In this document: positions 27,258 through 36,070 of the stretch, in pieces
Layout: every line of letters begins with the position of its first letter
How positions within the stretch are numbered: the stretch's first letter is position 1
Source of the DNA: UBA5543 sp964464965
GTDB lineage: Bacteria > Bacteroidota > Bacteroidia > Chitinophagales > Chitinophagaceae
Length of the DNA: 64,000 nucleotides
Assembly: GCA_964464965.1 (NCBI GenBank)
Contig: CAYXHM010000001.1
Span: 372,001-436,000 of the forward strand
Direction: 5' to 3'
Translations under genes and position numbers: made by a program
Notes under the pieces: model-generated
What the model was told of the DNA's origin: nothing
What the model saw: the letters and a program-made list of their open reading frames with translations, nothing else
Database searches by the model: none

Positions 27258-28577
27258 ATGAGACCTATGCGCCATTTATGGCAGAAAGCTATAGGAAATA
27301 GTGGCGAATTTTCTAACGAACAGAGAATAGTAAATGCCATACTGGTAATAACTTTTGCCGTAGGTATAGCTTACCTGCTGGCAGCTGTGGGTACCAATTT
27401 ATCCCAGGTGGTATTATTCATGCTGCTGGGCATACTGGTTGCATTGCCCGTCCTGTATTACCTGTCAAGGGTCAGGCGTAAAACAATGCTGGCCGCAATC
27501 CTGTATGCCAGCATATGCTATGTTGTATTAATTATCAACTACTTTTTCAATTCAGGCATTGACGGCCCTACCCTGCTGGTGTTTTTTGTGATATACAATT
27601 TATTAATCGCAATCACTTCACCAAGAATGTATATCCTTTGGGTGGTATTGCACACAGTCACTGTCAGTTTCCTGCTGTGGTACGAATACAATAACCCCAC
27701 AGGTATTCCAGGGTTGTATGTTTCGCGCGAAGAGCGTTTTATTGATATATTCAGTACTTATGTTGTCAGCCTTGGTTTTATTTCATTGGTCACGGGGTTT
27801 TTACGCAGCAGCTATGTCAGGGAGCGAAAAAAAGCTGATGACCATGCGCGGAAGATAGAGGTGCAAAGCCGTAAAATTTCCATGCAGAATAGCACCCTTA
27901 AAAACATTATACAGGAGCGGGATAAACTATTCTCTATTATTTCGCACGATATGCTGGGGCCATTATCATCCATACAAAGCTACCTGGAATTAGTAACAGA
28001 ACACCCTGAACTGGATGAACTGGAAATGAAAAAAGAGCTGCTCAACCTTACCAAAAACACTTCGGGTATGCTCAGGAACATCCTCGTATGGTCTAAAAGC
28101 CAGGCACAGGGGGTACAGTTGCATAAAACAGAAACCAATGTCAATGAGCTTATATCGCAGATACTGAACATACAACGCTCTATAGCCGCCACCAAGGGTA
28201 TAGACATAGTTATGAACACAGAAGACGAACTTTATACCATTACTGACCCTGAAATTTTGAAACTGGTAGTGCGTAACCTCATCAATAATGCGGTAAAGTT
28301 TACGCCCAACGGTGGTATCATCACCGTAAGTATAGGCCATGAGGATAATGGCTGCCGTGTATCTATACAGGATACAGGCATAGGTATGACAGAAGAACAG
28401 CAGTTAAAACTCTTTACATCTGAAGTAAAATCAACCTACGGCACAGGTAACGAAAAAGGGGTAGGCCTGGGCCTCAGCCTCAGCAACGAATTTGTAAAAC
28501 TGCTCGGTGGGAAGATAATGGTACAAAGCAAACCCAACGAGGGTTCTGTATTCAGCGTGTATTTGCCTGCTGCATAG
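27258..28577 (+). CDS. Membrane sensor histidine kinase, orphan
   Basis: The 439-residue protein has about six hydrophobic segments in the first 190 residues and no large extracytoplasmic domain, then a coiled linker. The HisKA domain has phospho-acceptor His230 in FSIISHDMLGPLSS. The HATPase domain has the N box NLINNAVKF (about 340-348), G1 DTGIGM (about 372-377) and the G2 region GVGLGLSLSNEF. A sensor built only from membrane helices suggests detection of a membrane or lipophilic signal (inference). No response regulator gene lies next to it. Confidence 0.9.
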   Translation: MRPMRHLWQKAIGNSGEFSNEQRIVNAILVITFAVGIAYLLAAVGTNLSQVVLFMLLGILVALPVLYYLSRVRRKTMLAAILYASICYVVLIINYFFNSGIDGPTLLVFFVIYNLLIAITSPRMYILWVVLHTVTVSFLLWYEYNNPTGIPGLYVSREERFIDIFSTYVVSLGFISLVTGFLRSSYVRERKKADDHARKIEVQSRKISMQNSTLKNIIQERDKLFSIISHDMLGPLSSIQSYLELVTEHPELDELEMKKELLNLTKNTSGMLRNILVWSKSQAQGVQLHKTETNVNELISQILNIQRSIAATKGIDIVMNTEDELYTITDPEILKLVVRNLINNAVKFTPNGGIITVSIGHEDNGCRVSIQDTGIGMTEEQQLKLFTSEVKSTYGTGNEKGVGLGLSLSNEFVKLLGGKIMVQSKPNEGSVFSVYLPAA

Positions 28578-28685
28578 CCGTACACATTAAAGATGTTCCG
28601 GAGGGCATCTCACACTGATACTGATACAACAGGCTCTCACTGTCTAAGCATTACCTTAAACCCAGATAAATAAAAGCATCCGCTT

Positions 28686-29891
28686 CTAATCAATCAAATC
28701 CATCCCATCATCCAGCAGGTTCATATCTATGCTTTCCATACCTGCTATCCCGTCTATAGAGCCCCGTATATGTGAAGAGCTCAACAGTATCTTTTCCAGT
28801 TGTTTTTCACGTGCTTTCCAGATGCGCTCCATGGCGTCACGCTCCTTTTGTATAGATATCTTCATGCTCATAAAGCCCTCGCGTATCGCCTTCCATTGCT
28901 CGGTAAATTCTACCCCTGTCAGGTAGTTGTACAGCAGGGTCATTTTATCGCCTTTGTTTTCCTGGCTCTTCGCCACAGTGTGGATGCGTATTACAGAGTC
29001 GCGCAGCACCTGCGCTACAGCCTTCACCTCTGCAAAAGTGCATACCCATACGCCGTTATACTCACCAAAGCAATTCATGTCCTTTGGCATGGCCTGCGTT
29101 ACTATCACAGCTATATCGGCGCCCTGGCTGCGCATATCAGCCTTCAGCTTCTCTACCCAGTCAGGGCTGAAATCTTTGGTACGTTTACTTTCATAAATTA
29201 TTTTACCACAGTCCTGCCCCAGGTTGTTGCGCACGGTTTGTATGCAATCTGCGCCGCGTACACCCTTCCCTACTTCTGATATCACGTCGTACACAAAACT
29301 GCTGCGCAGCAATTCTTCCAGCGCCAGTTCCTGCACCTCGCCCTGTAGCTGCATAGAGCGCTGCTCGGCCTTCCGCCTCATTTCTTCTACCAGCCTCTTC
29401 TGGTCTTCCAGTTGCTTCTCATATTCCTTAAACTTCATCTGGTTCTTCTCTTCCTCCTGCCTGCGTATATCATTACCTATACGGTTGGTCTCTTCGTTCA
29501 GCTTGCGTTGCAGTTCCAGTTCCAGTTCTTTACCCCTGTTTATGATTTCCTGTTCTTTTTTCAGGAATTGCAGTTCCTTTTCATGCGATAGTTGCAGTTT
29601 GGCTTCTATGTCAGCATTTTGCTGCTGCAGGAATTTCATGCGGGTTTCATAGTCATTTTCCAGCTTCTTTTTTAGTTGCGCTTCTATTTCCGCGCCCAGT
29701 TTCCTGCGTTCCTCGGCCAGCATTTTCAGGTTTTCCTGCTCTTTTTGCTGTAGCTGTATATTAAATTCTTCCTCCTTTTTCTTCTGCCAGTCCTTCATCT
29801 GCGCCCTCAGGCGGCTCTCTACCTCCGCCCTGACAGCCTCGTCCGGCTCAAAGTCCGTGCCGCATTGGGGGCATTTTATCTGTGTTGCCAT
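28686..29891 (-). CDS. DUF2130 protein with zinc ribbon and long coiled coil
   Basis: The 401-residue protein starts with a zinc ribbon-like half-site CPQCGTDFEPDEA (residues 8-20), continues with a long charged coiled coil (about 25-185) and ends in the DUF2130 domain (about 190-360). That domain carries SFVYDVISEVGKGVRGAD, IIYESKRTKDFSPDWVEKL and ADIAVIVTQAMP. DUF2130 resembles nuclease-type folds with conserved acidic and Lys residues (YESKR), but its role is not established. The gene stands alone, convergent with the histidine kinase gene and divergent from the PorE-like gene. Confidence 0.85.
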   Translation of the reverse strand: MATQIKCPQCGTDFEPDEAVRAEVESRLRAQMKDWQKKKEEEFNIQLQQKEQENLKMLAEERRKLGAEIEAQLKKKLENDYETRMKFLQQQNADIEAKLQLSHEKELQFLKKEQEIINRGKELELELQRKLNEETNRIGNDIRRQEEEKNQMKFKEYEKQLEDQKRLVEEMRRKAEQRSMQLQGEVQELALEELLRSSFVYDVISEVGKGVRGADCIQTVRNNLGQDCGKIIYESKRTKDFSPDWVEKLKADMRSQGADIAVIVTQAMPKDMNCFGEYNGVWVCTFAEVKAVAQVLRDSVIRIHTVAKSQENKGDKMTLLYNYLTGVEFTEQWKAIREGFMSMKISIQKERDAMERIWKAREKQLEKILLSSSHIRGSIDGIAGMESIDMNLLDDGMDLID

Positions 29892-29976
29892 ATTAAAATA
29901 ATCTCCTGTTGCTCAAAATACAAAGTTCTGTTTTTTATGAATGAATGGCTTAGGTTATTATTTTTACCATAATTAC

Positions 29977-31881
29977 ATGTCCGCATTAAGGAACTATATT
30001 ATATTATCATTGCTATTCCTGGTTAGCCACTACGCTATTGCGCAGGTGCCAGATGCTGCTGCAAAGAAATACCACAGGGCTATACAGTATAAGCTAAAGC
30101 ACAAAGACAGCCTGGCTTATATAGCCATGCACGAAGCTATAAAAGCTGCACCCGGCTATGCAGATGCTTACAGTACGTTAGGAGCCTGGTATTTTATAGA
30201 CCGTAAATATGCGCAGGCCACAGATGTATTTACACAGGCATCGCGTAGCTGCAAAAACGGCAATGTAGCCTTTGCCCTGCCACTTGCGCGCAGCATGTTG
30301 TACAACCACCAGCCAACACAGGCTTTGCAACTGATTGCCGGCAACAGCGCCCAAACAAATCCCGAATGGGAAACATTACGCAAACAAGCTGCCTTCATGC
30401 AAAGGGCAATGGCCAGTCCTTTAAAAGATTCAGTTACCAATCTCGGTGTGCGCGTCAATACACGCTTTGCAGAAGTGCACCCGTTCATCTCTGCCGATAC
30501 TATGCAATTGTATTTCTCCCGGCTTGTGGGAAATACCGATATGGATTGCTATAAAGCTACTGTAGATAGCTGCGGCGGATGGTTAACAGGCAGGAACCTG
30601 GGTGCACCTACCAATACCATACAGCACGAAGCTGCACAGACAGTTTCCGCCGACGGGCACTACCTGTTTTACATGCGCTGCGAAAACAAAAGCGAGAACG
30701 GCTGGGACCAGGGTGGCTGCGACCTGTATATGGCTTATACAGCAGATACTATATGGTCTTTAGGGCAAAGCTTCGGCGCTACTATTAATACTGTCGCTTA
30801 CGAGGGTATGCCCTGCCTTTCGCCGGACAACAGGGATTTGTACTATGTAAGCAACCGCGATGGCGGTTATGGCGGGATGGATATATGGGTTTCACGCTTC
30901 CAGGATGGATTGTGGCAGCAACCACGCAACCTGGGCCCTGAGATAAATACCCCCGGCGATGAGACCGCACCCTTTATACATATAGACAACAGCACACTCT
31001 ATTTTTCCAGTACAGGCCACCCCGGTATGGGCGGTGCAGACTTGTATTATTGCCGCCGCAGGAATGATACAGCATGGTCCATTCCGGTCAACCTGGGCTA
31101 CCCTATTAATACATCAGCAAACGAAAATAGCATATCTGTAACGGTAGATGGGGCGAAGGCGTTTTTATCGTCAGACAGGGATAGTGTAGAGGGCAACTAC
31201 GATTTATACGAATCCTGGCTGGCCGCTCATTTGCAGCCCGTGCCAGTAGCAGTGGTAAAAGGTTATGTATACGACAGCCTCGAAAAAACAAGGCTCAACA
31301 ACGCAAGCATCATCGTCAGCAATGCCAATACCGGCGAGCGGCTGTACCGCTATGTAAGCAACCGTGGCGATGGCAGCTTTATGATGACCCTGCCCACAGG
31401 CAAAAAATACACCTACTCGGCAGACAGGGTGGGCTATATGGAAAGGGGGGATACCATATCACTGGCAGGTGTACAGCCGGATGCTGCCAATCCTGTTATA
31501 TACAATATTCCATTGCTTCCGCAAGGCTATACAGCCCCGATACACGACAGCCTGGTACTGACTGTACATTTCCCGAAAAACAGTGCTGCATTAACTGATT
31601 CGATAAAACGCCTGATACAGGCTGCTATAGAACCATGGATGCAGGAAACGGGGATTGTCTTAATAATAAACGGCTATACGGACAATACAGGTACGCCTAT
31701 GATAAACGAAGGCCTGTCTGCACTCCGTGCCAAACTGGTGGGCGAAGAAATAATGGCCTATGGTTTTAACGAGCTGAACATGACCACACAGGGCTGGGGT
31801 GAAGCTGCGCCCTTAGCATCCAACGAAACAGAAATAGGCCGCGACCTGAACAGGCGCGTGGAAATTATTATCAGGAGGTAG
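29977..31881 (+). CDS. OmpA-family protein with TPR, PD40 propeller and regulatory domain (PorE-like)
   Basis: The 634-residue exported protein (signal peptide ending in VSHYAIAQ) shows four parts in order. A TPR-like helical region occupies about residues 20-150. A PD40-type beta-propeller follows (about 160-420; SRDGGYG-like and STGHPGMGGADLY blades). Then come a carboxypeptidase regulatory-like beta domain (about 425-510) and a C-terminal OmpA peptidoglycan-binding domain (about 520-634; INGYTDNTGTP, LNRRVEIII). This is the domain order of PorE, the T9SS protein that links the secretion machine to peptidoglycan. Other Bacteroidota paralogues share the layout, so PorE itself is not certain. 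The ATG at 29977 is chosen because the signal peptide follows directly. Confidence 0.85.
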   Translation: MSALRNYIILSLLFLVSHYAIAQVPDAAAKKYHRAIQYKLKHKDSLAYIAMHEAIKAAPGYADAYSTLGAWYFIDRKYAQATDVFTQASRSCKNGNVAFALPLARSMLYNHQPTQALQLIAGNSAQTNPEWETLRKQAAFMQRAMASPLKDSVTNLGVRVNTRFAEVHPFISADTMQLYFSRLVGNTDMDCYKATVDSCGGWLTGRNLGAPTNTIQHEAAQTVSADGHYLFYMRCENKSENGWDQGGCDLYMAYTADTIWSLGQSFGATINTVAYEGMPCLSPDNRDLYYVSNRDGGYGGMDIWVSRFQDGLWQQPRNLGPEINTPGDETAPFIHIDNSTLYFSSTGHPGMGGADLYYCRRRNDTAWSIPVNLGYPINTSANENSISVTVDGAKAFLSSDRDSVEGNYDLYESWLAAHLQPVPVAVVKGYVYDSLEKTRLNNASIIVSNANTGERLYRYVSNRGDGSFMMTLPTGKKYTYSADRVGYMERGDTISLAGVQPDAANPVIYNIPLLPQGYTAPIHDSLVLTVHFPKNSAALTDSIKRLIQAAIEPWMQETGIVLIINGYTDNTGTPMINEGLSALRAKLVGEEIMAYGFNELNMTTQGWGEAAPLASNETEIGRDLNRRVEIIIRR

Positions 31882-31882
31882 A

Positions 31883-32047
31883 TTATTTTTTTCCTCTCAA
31901 AGCCACTATAAAAAACAACATACTCCCGCAGAGGAAAATAATGTTCACAGTACGTGCAAATGGCGGTGCACCCTCGGGCCATACCTGCCCCAGCAGCACA
32001 ATAGTATTCAGTATCAGCAGAACGATGATGATCGCTTTGTTATTCAT
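31883..32047 (-). CDS. Small two-helix membrane protein, 54 residues
   Basis: The minus strand holds a clean 54-codon frame: start MNNKAIIIVLLILNTIVLLG, a short polar loop QVWPEGAPPF, a second hydrophobic helix and the basic end RGKK. The pattern of two transmembrane helices with a positive tail is typical of a genuine small membrane protein. It ends two bases from the stop of the convergent OmpA-family gene and lies downstream of, and on the same strand as, the next secreted-protein gene. Function is unknown. Confidence 0.6.
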   Translation of the reverse strand: MNNKAIIIVLLILNTIVLLGQVWPEGAPPFARTVNIIFLCGSMLFFIVALRGKK

Positions 32048-32118
32048 TTACCTATATTTTAGTGTATAAGTGATATGCACAAAGCTAATCATATTTCAGA
32101 TAACATTTTATTTGAACA

Positions 32119-32988
32119 TTATTCATACTTCACAGACACCATCATATTAACAGGGTGGCCGTCATCAAACGGGCTGCCGTCCAGCAATACCCAATTCCGG
32201 TAAATACTTGTGCGGGTATATGTCGCCGCATCGGTATAATGCAAAGTCTCGAAAACGACCGACCTGTTATATTTATTAGTCGTATCGGCTATAATAGTTC
32301 CTGCGCTATTTGTAAACACCTGCCCCACATATTCTATGCCTATAAAAATTCCATTGGCACTGGTGTATATATTTTCCGCCGACAGGTCTTTGGTACATGT
32401 CCTGCCTTTTATGTCTTCTTTAGTAATAAAGACATTCCTGTTAAGCAGTTCCTCACCGGGGCTACCATCGGCTTTTGCGGCGTAAAGGTGCAGCCTGCAA
32501 AGGTTACTGTTGGTTTTCTTCTTCATTTTTATGCCTACGGCGTTTATCTTCTTTACACGGCCCTTGTCCACCTCCGGAAAATCCAGCCGTGTCGCCCTTT
32601 CAATACCGGCAACATCTCCCCAGGCTCTTACAGGCCGCCTGCCTGTATAGTTATCTACAGTTATTTGACGATTGCCCGTAGCGTTCACTACGACCTCAGG
32701 CAAGGTAAGCTTTGATGGTTGCAGGAACACAGTATCGGGCAGGTCATCTATGTACAATGTCTCTCCGCTATAGCCGATGCAATGTATATTCAGCGTATCA
32801 GTCTTGCCAAACAGGCTTGTATTGAAATAGCCATTTTCACTGGCAGTGGCATAAGTATTTTTAGAATTAATAGTAGCAAATGCAACCGGCGTATTGCGCA
32901 ATGCATCCATAATAATATGCCCATGTTGTGCATTGGTAGAAGTAGAACAGAGGCAAGCAGAGTATATGAGGAAAACCTTTTTATTCAT
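32119..32988 (-). CDS. Secreted protein with carboxypeptidase-regulatory-like N-terminal domain
   Basis: The 289-residue product starts with a signal peptide (MNKKVFLIYSACLCSTSTNA). Next comes a CarbopepD_reg_2-type beta domain: GHIIMDALRNTPVAFATINSK and ENGYFNTSLFGKTDTLNIHCIGY, the usual opening of many Bacteroidota surface proteins. The second half, from about residue 125, is unrecognised and has no TonB-dependent barrel, so this is not a SusC-type receptor. It may be a surface-anchored or periplasmic protein. The ATG at 32988 is used; upstream residues lack conserved character. Confidence 0.75.
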   Translation of the reverse strand: MNKKVFLIYSACLCSTSTNAQHGHIIMDALRNTPVAFATINSKNTYATASENGYFNTSLFGKTDTLNIHCIGYSGETLYIDDLPDTVFLQPSKLTLPEVVVNATGNRQITVDNYTGRRPVRAWGDVAGIERATRLDFPEVDKGRVKKINAVGIKMKKKTNSNLCRLHLYAAKADGSPGEELLNRNVFITKEDIKGRTCTKDLSAENIYTSANGIFIGIEYVGQVFTNSAGTIIADTTNKYNRSVVFETLHYTDAATYTRTSIYRNWVLLDGSPFDDGHPVNMMVSVKYE

Positions 32989-33110
32989 AAGCCTCAAATA
33001 TAAACCCGCCGCATGATATAGTATGTTAAAATACTCTATGTATAAGGCTCGCAAACCACCGCTTTTTTTTCTACTTTTACCTTCCGTAAATATTTAAATT
33101 ACACGTGGTT

Positions 33111-33947
33111 ATGGCATATCAACTGTTAAAGGGCAAAAAAGGTATCATCTTCGGCGCATTAGACGAGCGTTCTATTGCATGGCAAACAGCTTTGCGTGTT
33201 TGCGAAGAGGGCGGGGAAATTGTATTGACTAACGCACCTATAGCGTTGCGTATGGGCAAGATCAATGAACTGGCTAAACTGTGCAACAACGCACAGGTAA
33301 TACCTGCCGATGCTACCAGTATAGAAGACCTGGAAAACCTGCTGAACAAAAGCACGGAGATACTGGGTGGCAAGCTGGACTTTGTACTGCACTCCATAGG
33401 TATGTCTCCTAACGTGAGGAAGGCTATACCTTATACCAATACCAATTACGATAATTTCTTAAAGACGCTTGATATATCTGCTTTGTCGCTGCACAAGTTG
33501 CTGCAATCCTGCATGAAGCTGGATGCACTGAAAGAATGGGGGTCTGTGGTTGCACTTACCTATATCGCAGCGCAGCGTACCTTCCCCGGCTATAATGACA
33601 TGGCAGAGGCCAAGGCACTGATGGAAAGCATAGCCCGCAGTTTTGGCTACCATTACGGTTTCGCTAAAAAAGTAAGGGTTAACACCATTTCCCAATCGCC
33701 TACGGTTACTACGGCCGGTTCAGGCGTTGCCGGTTTCGATGCCTTTTTTGAATATGCCAACAAAATGTCGCCATTGGGCAATGCAACCTCTGAAGATTGC
33801 GCCAACTACTGCGTGACCATGTTCAGCGACATGACACGCATGGTAACTATGCAAAACCTGTTTCACGACGGGGGCTTCTCCAACACCGGTGTCAGCCAGG
33901 CTATTGTAGAAGAAATGCAGAAAGCCGCAGGCATCGCCGACAGCTAA
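33111..33947 (+). CDS. fabI: Enoyl-[acyl-carrier-protein] reductase FabI
   Basis: FabI performs the last reduction of the fatty acid elongation cycle with NAD(P)H. The 278-residue SDR protein has the divergent cofactor loop FGALDERSIAW (about residues 14-24), HSIGMSP, and the FabI-type catalytic pair YNDMAEAK (Tyr-x6-Lys). Further on are RVNTISQSP and a C-terminal substrate loop. The ATG at 33111 is chosen over a GTG two codons earlier. porQ follows after 53 bases on the same strand. Confidence 0.95.
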   Translation: MAYQLLKGKKGIIFGALDERSIAWQTALRVCEEGGEIVLTNAPIALRMGKINELAKLCNNAQVIPADATSIEDLENLLNKSTEILGGKLDFVLHSIGMSPNVRKAIPYTNTNYDNFLKTLDISALSLHKLLQSCMKLDALKEWGSVVALTYIAAQRTFPGYNDMAEAKALMESIARSFGYHYGFAKKVRVNTISQSPTVTTAGSGVAGFDAFFEYANKMSPLGNATSEDCANYCVTMFSDMTRMVTMQNLFHDGGFSNTGVSQAIVEEMQKAAGIADS

Positions 33948-34000
33948 AAAAGGCTTATCTTTCAGCAATATAACTGCCTGTCAGGGCGTTTTTAAAGCGT

Positions 34001-35161
34001 ATGTTAAAAAGATACCTTACTACTGTGTGTTTGTCTTGTGTGCTGGTGTCGCCTGTATGGGGGCAGGTAGCGGGCGGGCAAAGGACGATGGAATTTTTAA
34101 GGCTGCCTACGGGCCCGCATGTATCTGCCCTGGGCGGTATCAATGTGTCCAATCCTGATAAGGATATATCCCTGGCTATGCAAAACCCGTCGCTGATGCG
34201 TCCGGGCCTGCACAACAACCTGGGGCTTAATTACAACGCTTATTATTCCGGCATCAGCCTGGCCAATCTGCAATATGGTTACCACCTGCCCAAACTGCAA
34301 ACATCGTTCCTGCTGGGCGTACAGTACCTCAACTATGGCAACTTTGTACGTACAGATAACCTGGGCATCAGCAACGGCGATTTCAAAGCGAATGAATATG
34401 CTGTAACTATAGGTGCCTCGCGCCGCTACAAAGACAAATGGCGTTATGGTGCTTCTGTTAAGTATGCACAATCAACCCTGGCTGACAAGAATGCGTATGC
34501 AGCGCTGGCAGATGTGGGTATTACTTATATGGATACTACCAACCTGGTGACTGTAGGCGCTGTAGCTAAAAATATGGGTGTGATGCTGAAGAAATATAAT
34601 GGCAATAACCCCGGCGAGCCTTTGCCTTTCGATTTGCAGATAGGCATCACCAAGCGTTTCAGGTACGTGCCATTACGCCTGCTGACTACCGTGCATCATT
34701 TGTACGAATGGGATATACGCTATGACGACCCCGCTCTTGCACAAAACAACAACCTGTTTGGCAATGTAGATTCTAACGCAAAGCCCAAAACTTACTTTGC
34801 AGATAAACTGTTCAGGCACTTTATTTTCGGTGCTGAAATACTCATCGGCAAGCGTTTACTGGTAACGGCATCTTACAACCACCTGCACCGGTCAGAAATG
34901 GTGCTGAAGGATAAAACCGGCATGGCGGGGTTTGCCTATGGCCTTGGTATAGACCTTAATAAATTCCAGGTAAATTTCGCGCGCTCTCATTACCATATTG
35001 CCGGTGCTTACAACGAATTTGGCCTGACTATGTCACTCAACAAGCTGTTTGGCATAGGTAAACTGGGCGACAAAATAGATTGGAGCGCCACCTACCCCGA
35101 CTGGGAATATGCTACTATTTCTGCAGATCCGACTTCTCCCGTTGATGCCGTGGAAAATTAA
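34001..35161 (+). CDS. porQ: Type IX secretion system protein PorQ
   Basis: PorQ is an outer membrane barrel of the T9SS attachment complex, working with PorU, PorV and PorZ to release and anchor cargo. The 386-residue protein has a signal peptide (VCLSCVLVSPVWGQ) and the PorQ-type opening MEFLRLPTGPHVSALGGINV with SLAMQNPSLM. Barrel strands follow up to the end of the chain. Its presence agrees with the T9SS cargo genes in the window. Its last 47 bases overlap the 3' end of the convergent TerC gene. Confidence 0.9.
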   Translation: MLKRYLTTVCLSCVLVSPVWGQVAGGQRTMEFLRLPTGPHVSALGGINVSNPDKDISLAMQNPSLMRPGLHNNLGLNYNAYYSGISLANLQYGYHLPKLQTSFLLGVQYLNYGNFVRTDNLGISNGDFKANEYAVTIGASRRYKDKWRYGASVKYAQSTLADKNAYAALADVGITYMDTTNLVTVGAVAKNMGVMLKKYNGNNPGEPLPFDLQIGITKRFRYVPLRLLTTVHHLYEWDIRYDDPALAQNNNLFGNVDSNAKPKTYFADKLFRHFIFGAEILIGKRLLVTASYNHLHRSEMVLKDKTGMAGFAYGLGIDLNKFQVNFARSHYHIAGAYNEFGLTMSLNKLFGIGKLGDKIDWSATYPDWEYATISADPTSPVDAVEN

Positions 35162-35981
35162 ACAGGATAGACGTTAGCACCGGTACAATAAATATACTGA
35201 TACTGATAATAGACGTCAGGATATCTCCCCATATCATAGGATGTTCTCCTAATGGCAGGTGTTTACCCTGCGATTCAAGGCATGCCTGCGGACCTTCGAC
35301 AAACAACGAAAAACGGGAACAGGGATAAAAATGCGTAATGATAGATAAGCTGAGCTTTAATCCTAAAATACCGATAACGGTATAGGCGCAATTGCTGAGG
35401 AAAGGATATTTTTCCATAAGGCGCACAAAGCCCTGTGCTACAAAACGCATAGCCAGTATGCCTATAAATACACCTACCCATATCAGTATGATATTTCTTG
35501 TATAAGCATTGGCGGCTATTACATTATCTATAGAAAAAGCCAGGTCCATCAGTTCTACCAGTATCACGGTTGACCAGAACGGGCCGAAGACACCCAGTGT
35601 CTTGCGGTAAAACCAGCTTCTTTTTTTCCTTTCAAGCTCTTCATGTATGGTTTCAGGGTCTGGCTCCGGTTCCTTCTTTTTAAAGAAATACCTCAATGCT
35701 AGTATCAGCAGGTATATACCGCCCACAGGCTTAAACCACCATATCTGTATCAGCACGGCAGCAAACAGCAGGCATATACCCCTAAAGACGTATGCCCCTA
35801 TAATACCGTATTTCAACGCCTTCTTCCGTTGGTCTTTGGGCAGGTCCAGCACCATAGTGGCCAGCACCGCGGCGTTATCTACAGAAAGCAGGCTTTCTAT
35901 AAGTATCAGGTTGAGTATTACAGTGAGGGAGGGTAATGGTTTGTCTATTATTTGCTGAAATAATTCCTGAAGATTGTCCAT
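35115..35981 (-). CDS. TerC-family integral membrane protein
   Basis: The 288-residue protein has about seven hydrophobic helices and the TerC hallmarks LIESLLSVDNAAVLATMV near the N-terminus and VELMDLAFSIDNVIAA in the middle. The paired acidic residues in these two helices are typical of a metal-transport pore. TerC/Alx-type proteins are linked to manganese export and tellurite resistance; the substrate here is not known. No other ter genes are adjacent. It overlaps porQ tail to tail. Confidence 0.88.
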   Translation of the reverse strand: MDNLQELFQQIIDKPLPSLTVILNLILIESLLSVDNAAVLATMVLDLPKDQRKKALKYGIIGAYVFRGICLLFAAVLIQIWWFKPVGGIYLLILALRYFFKKKEPEPDPETIHEELERKKRSWFYRKTLGVFGPFWSTVILVELMDLAFSIDNVIAANAYTRNIILIWVGVFIGILAMRFVAQGFVRLMEKYPFLSNCAYTVIGILGLKLSLSIITHFYPCSRFSLFVEGPQACLESQGKHLPLGEHPMIWGDILTSIISISIFIVPVLTSILFNFPRHQREKSDLQK

Positions 35982-36070
35982 GAGCAGAACGTTGGGGCAA
36001 AAGCTTTGCTACTAATTTTGTGCAAAGATACCACATATAAGCAATCCGGCATTTTAACAGCCTGCTTTAT

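Noticed and set aside
28578..28685. Terminator between the histidine kinase gene and the DUF2130 gene
   Set aside because: Only a five-base stem around AGATG/CATCT without a T-tract is present, too weak to call.
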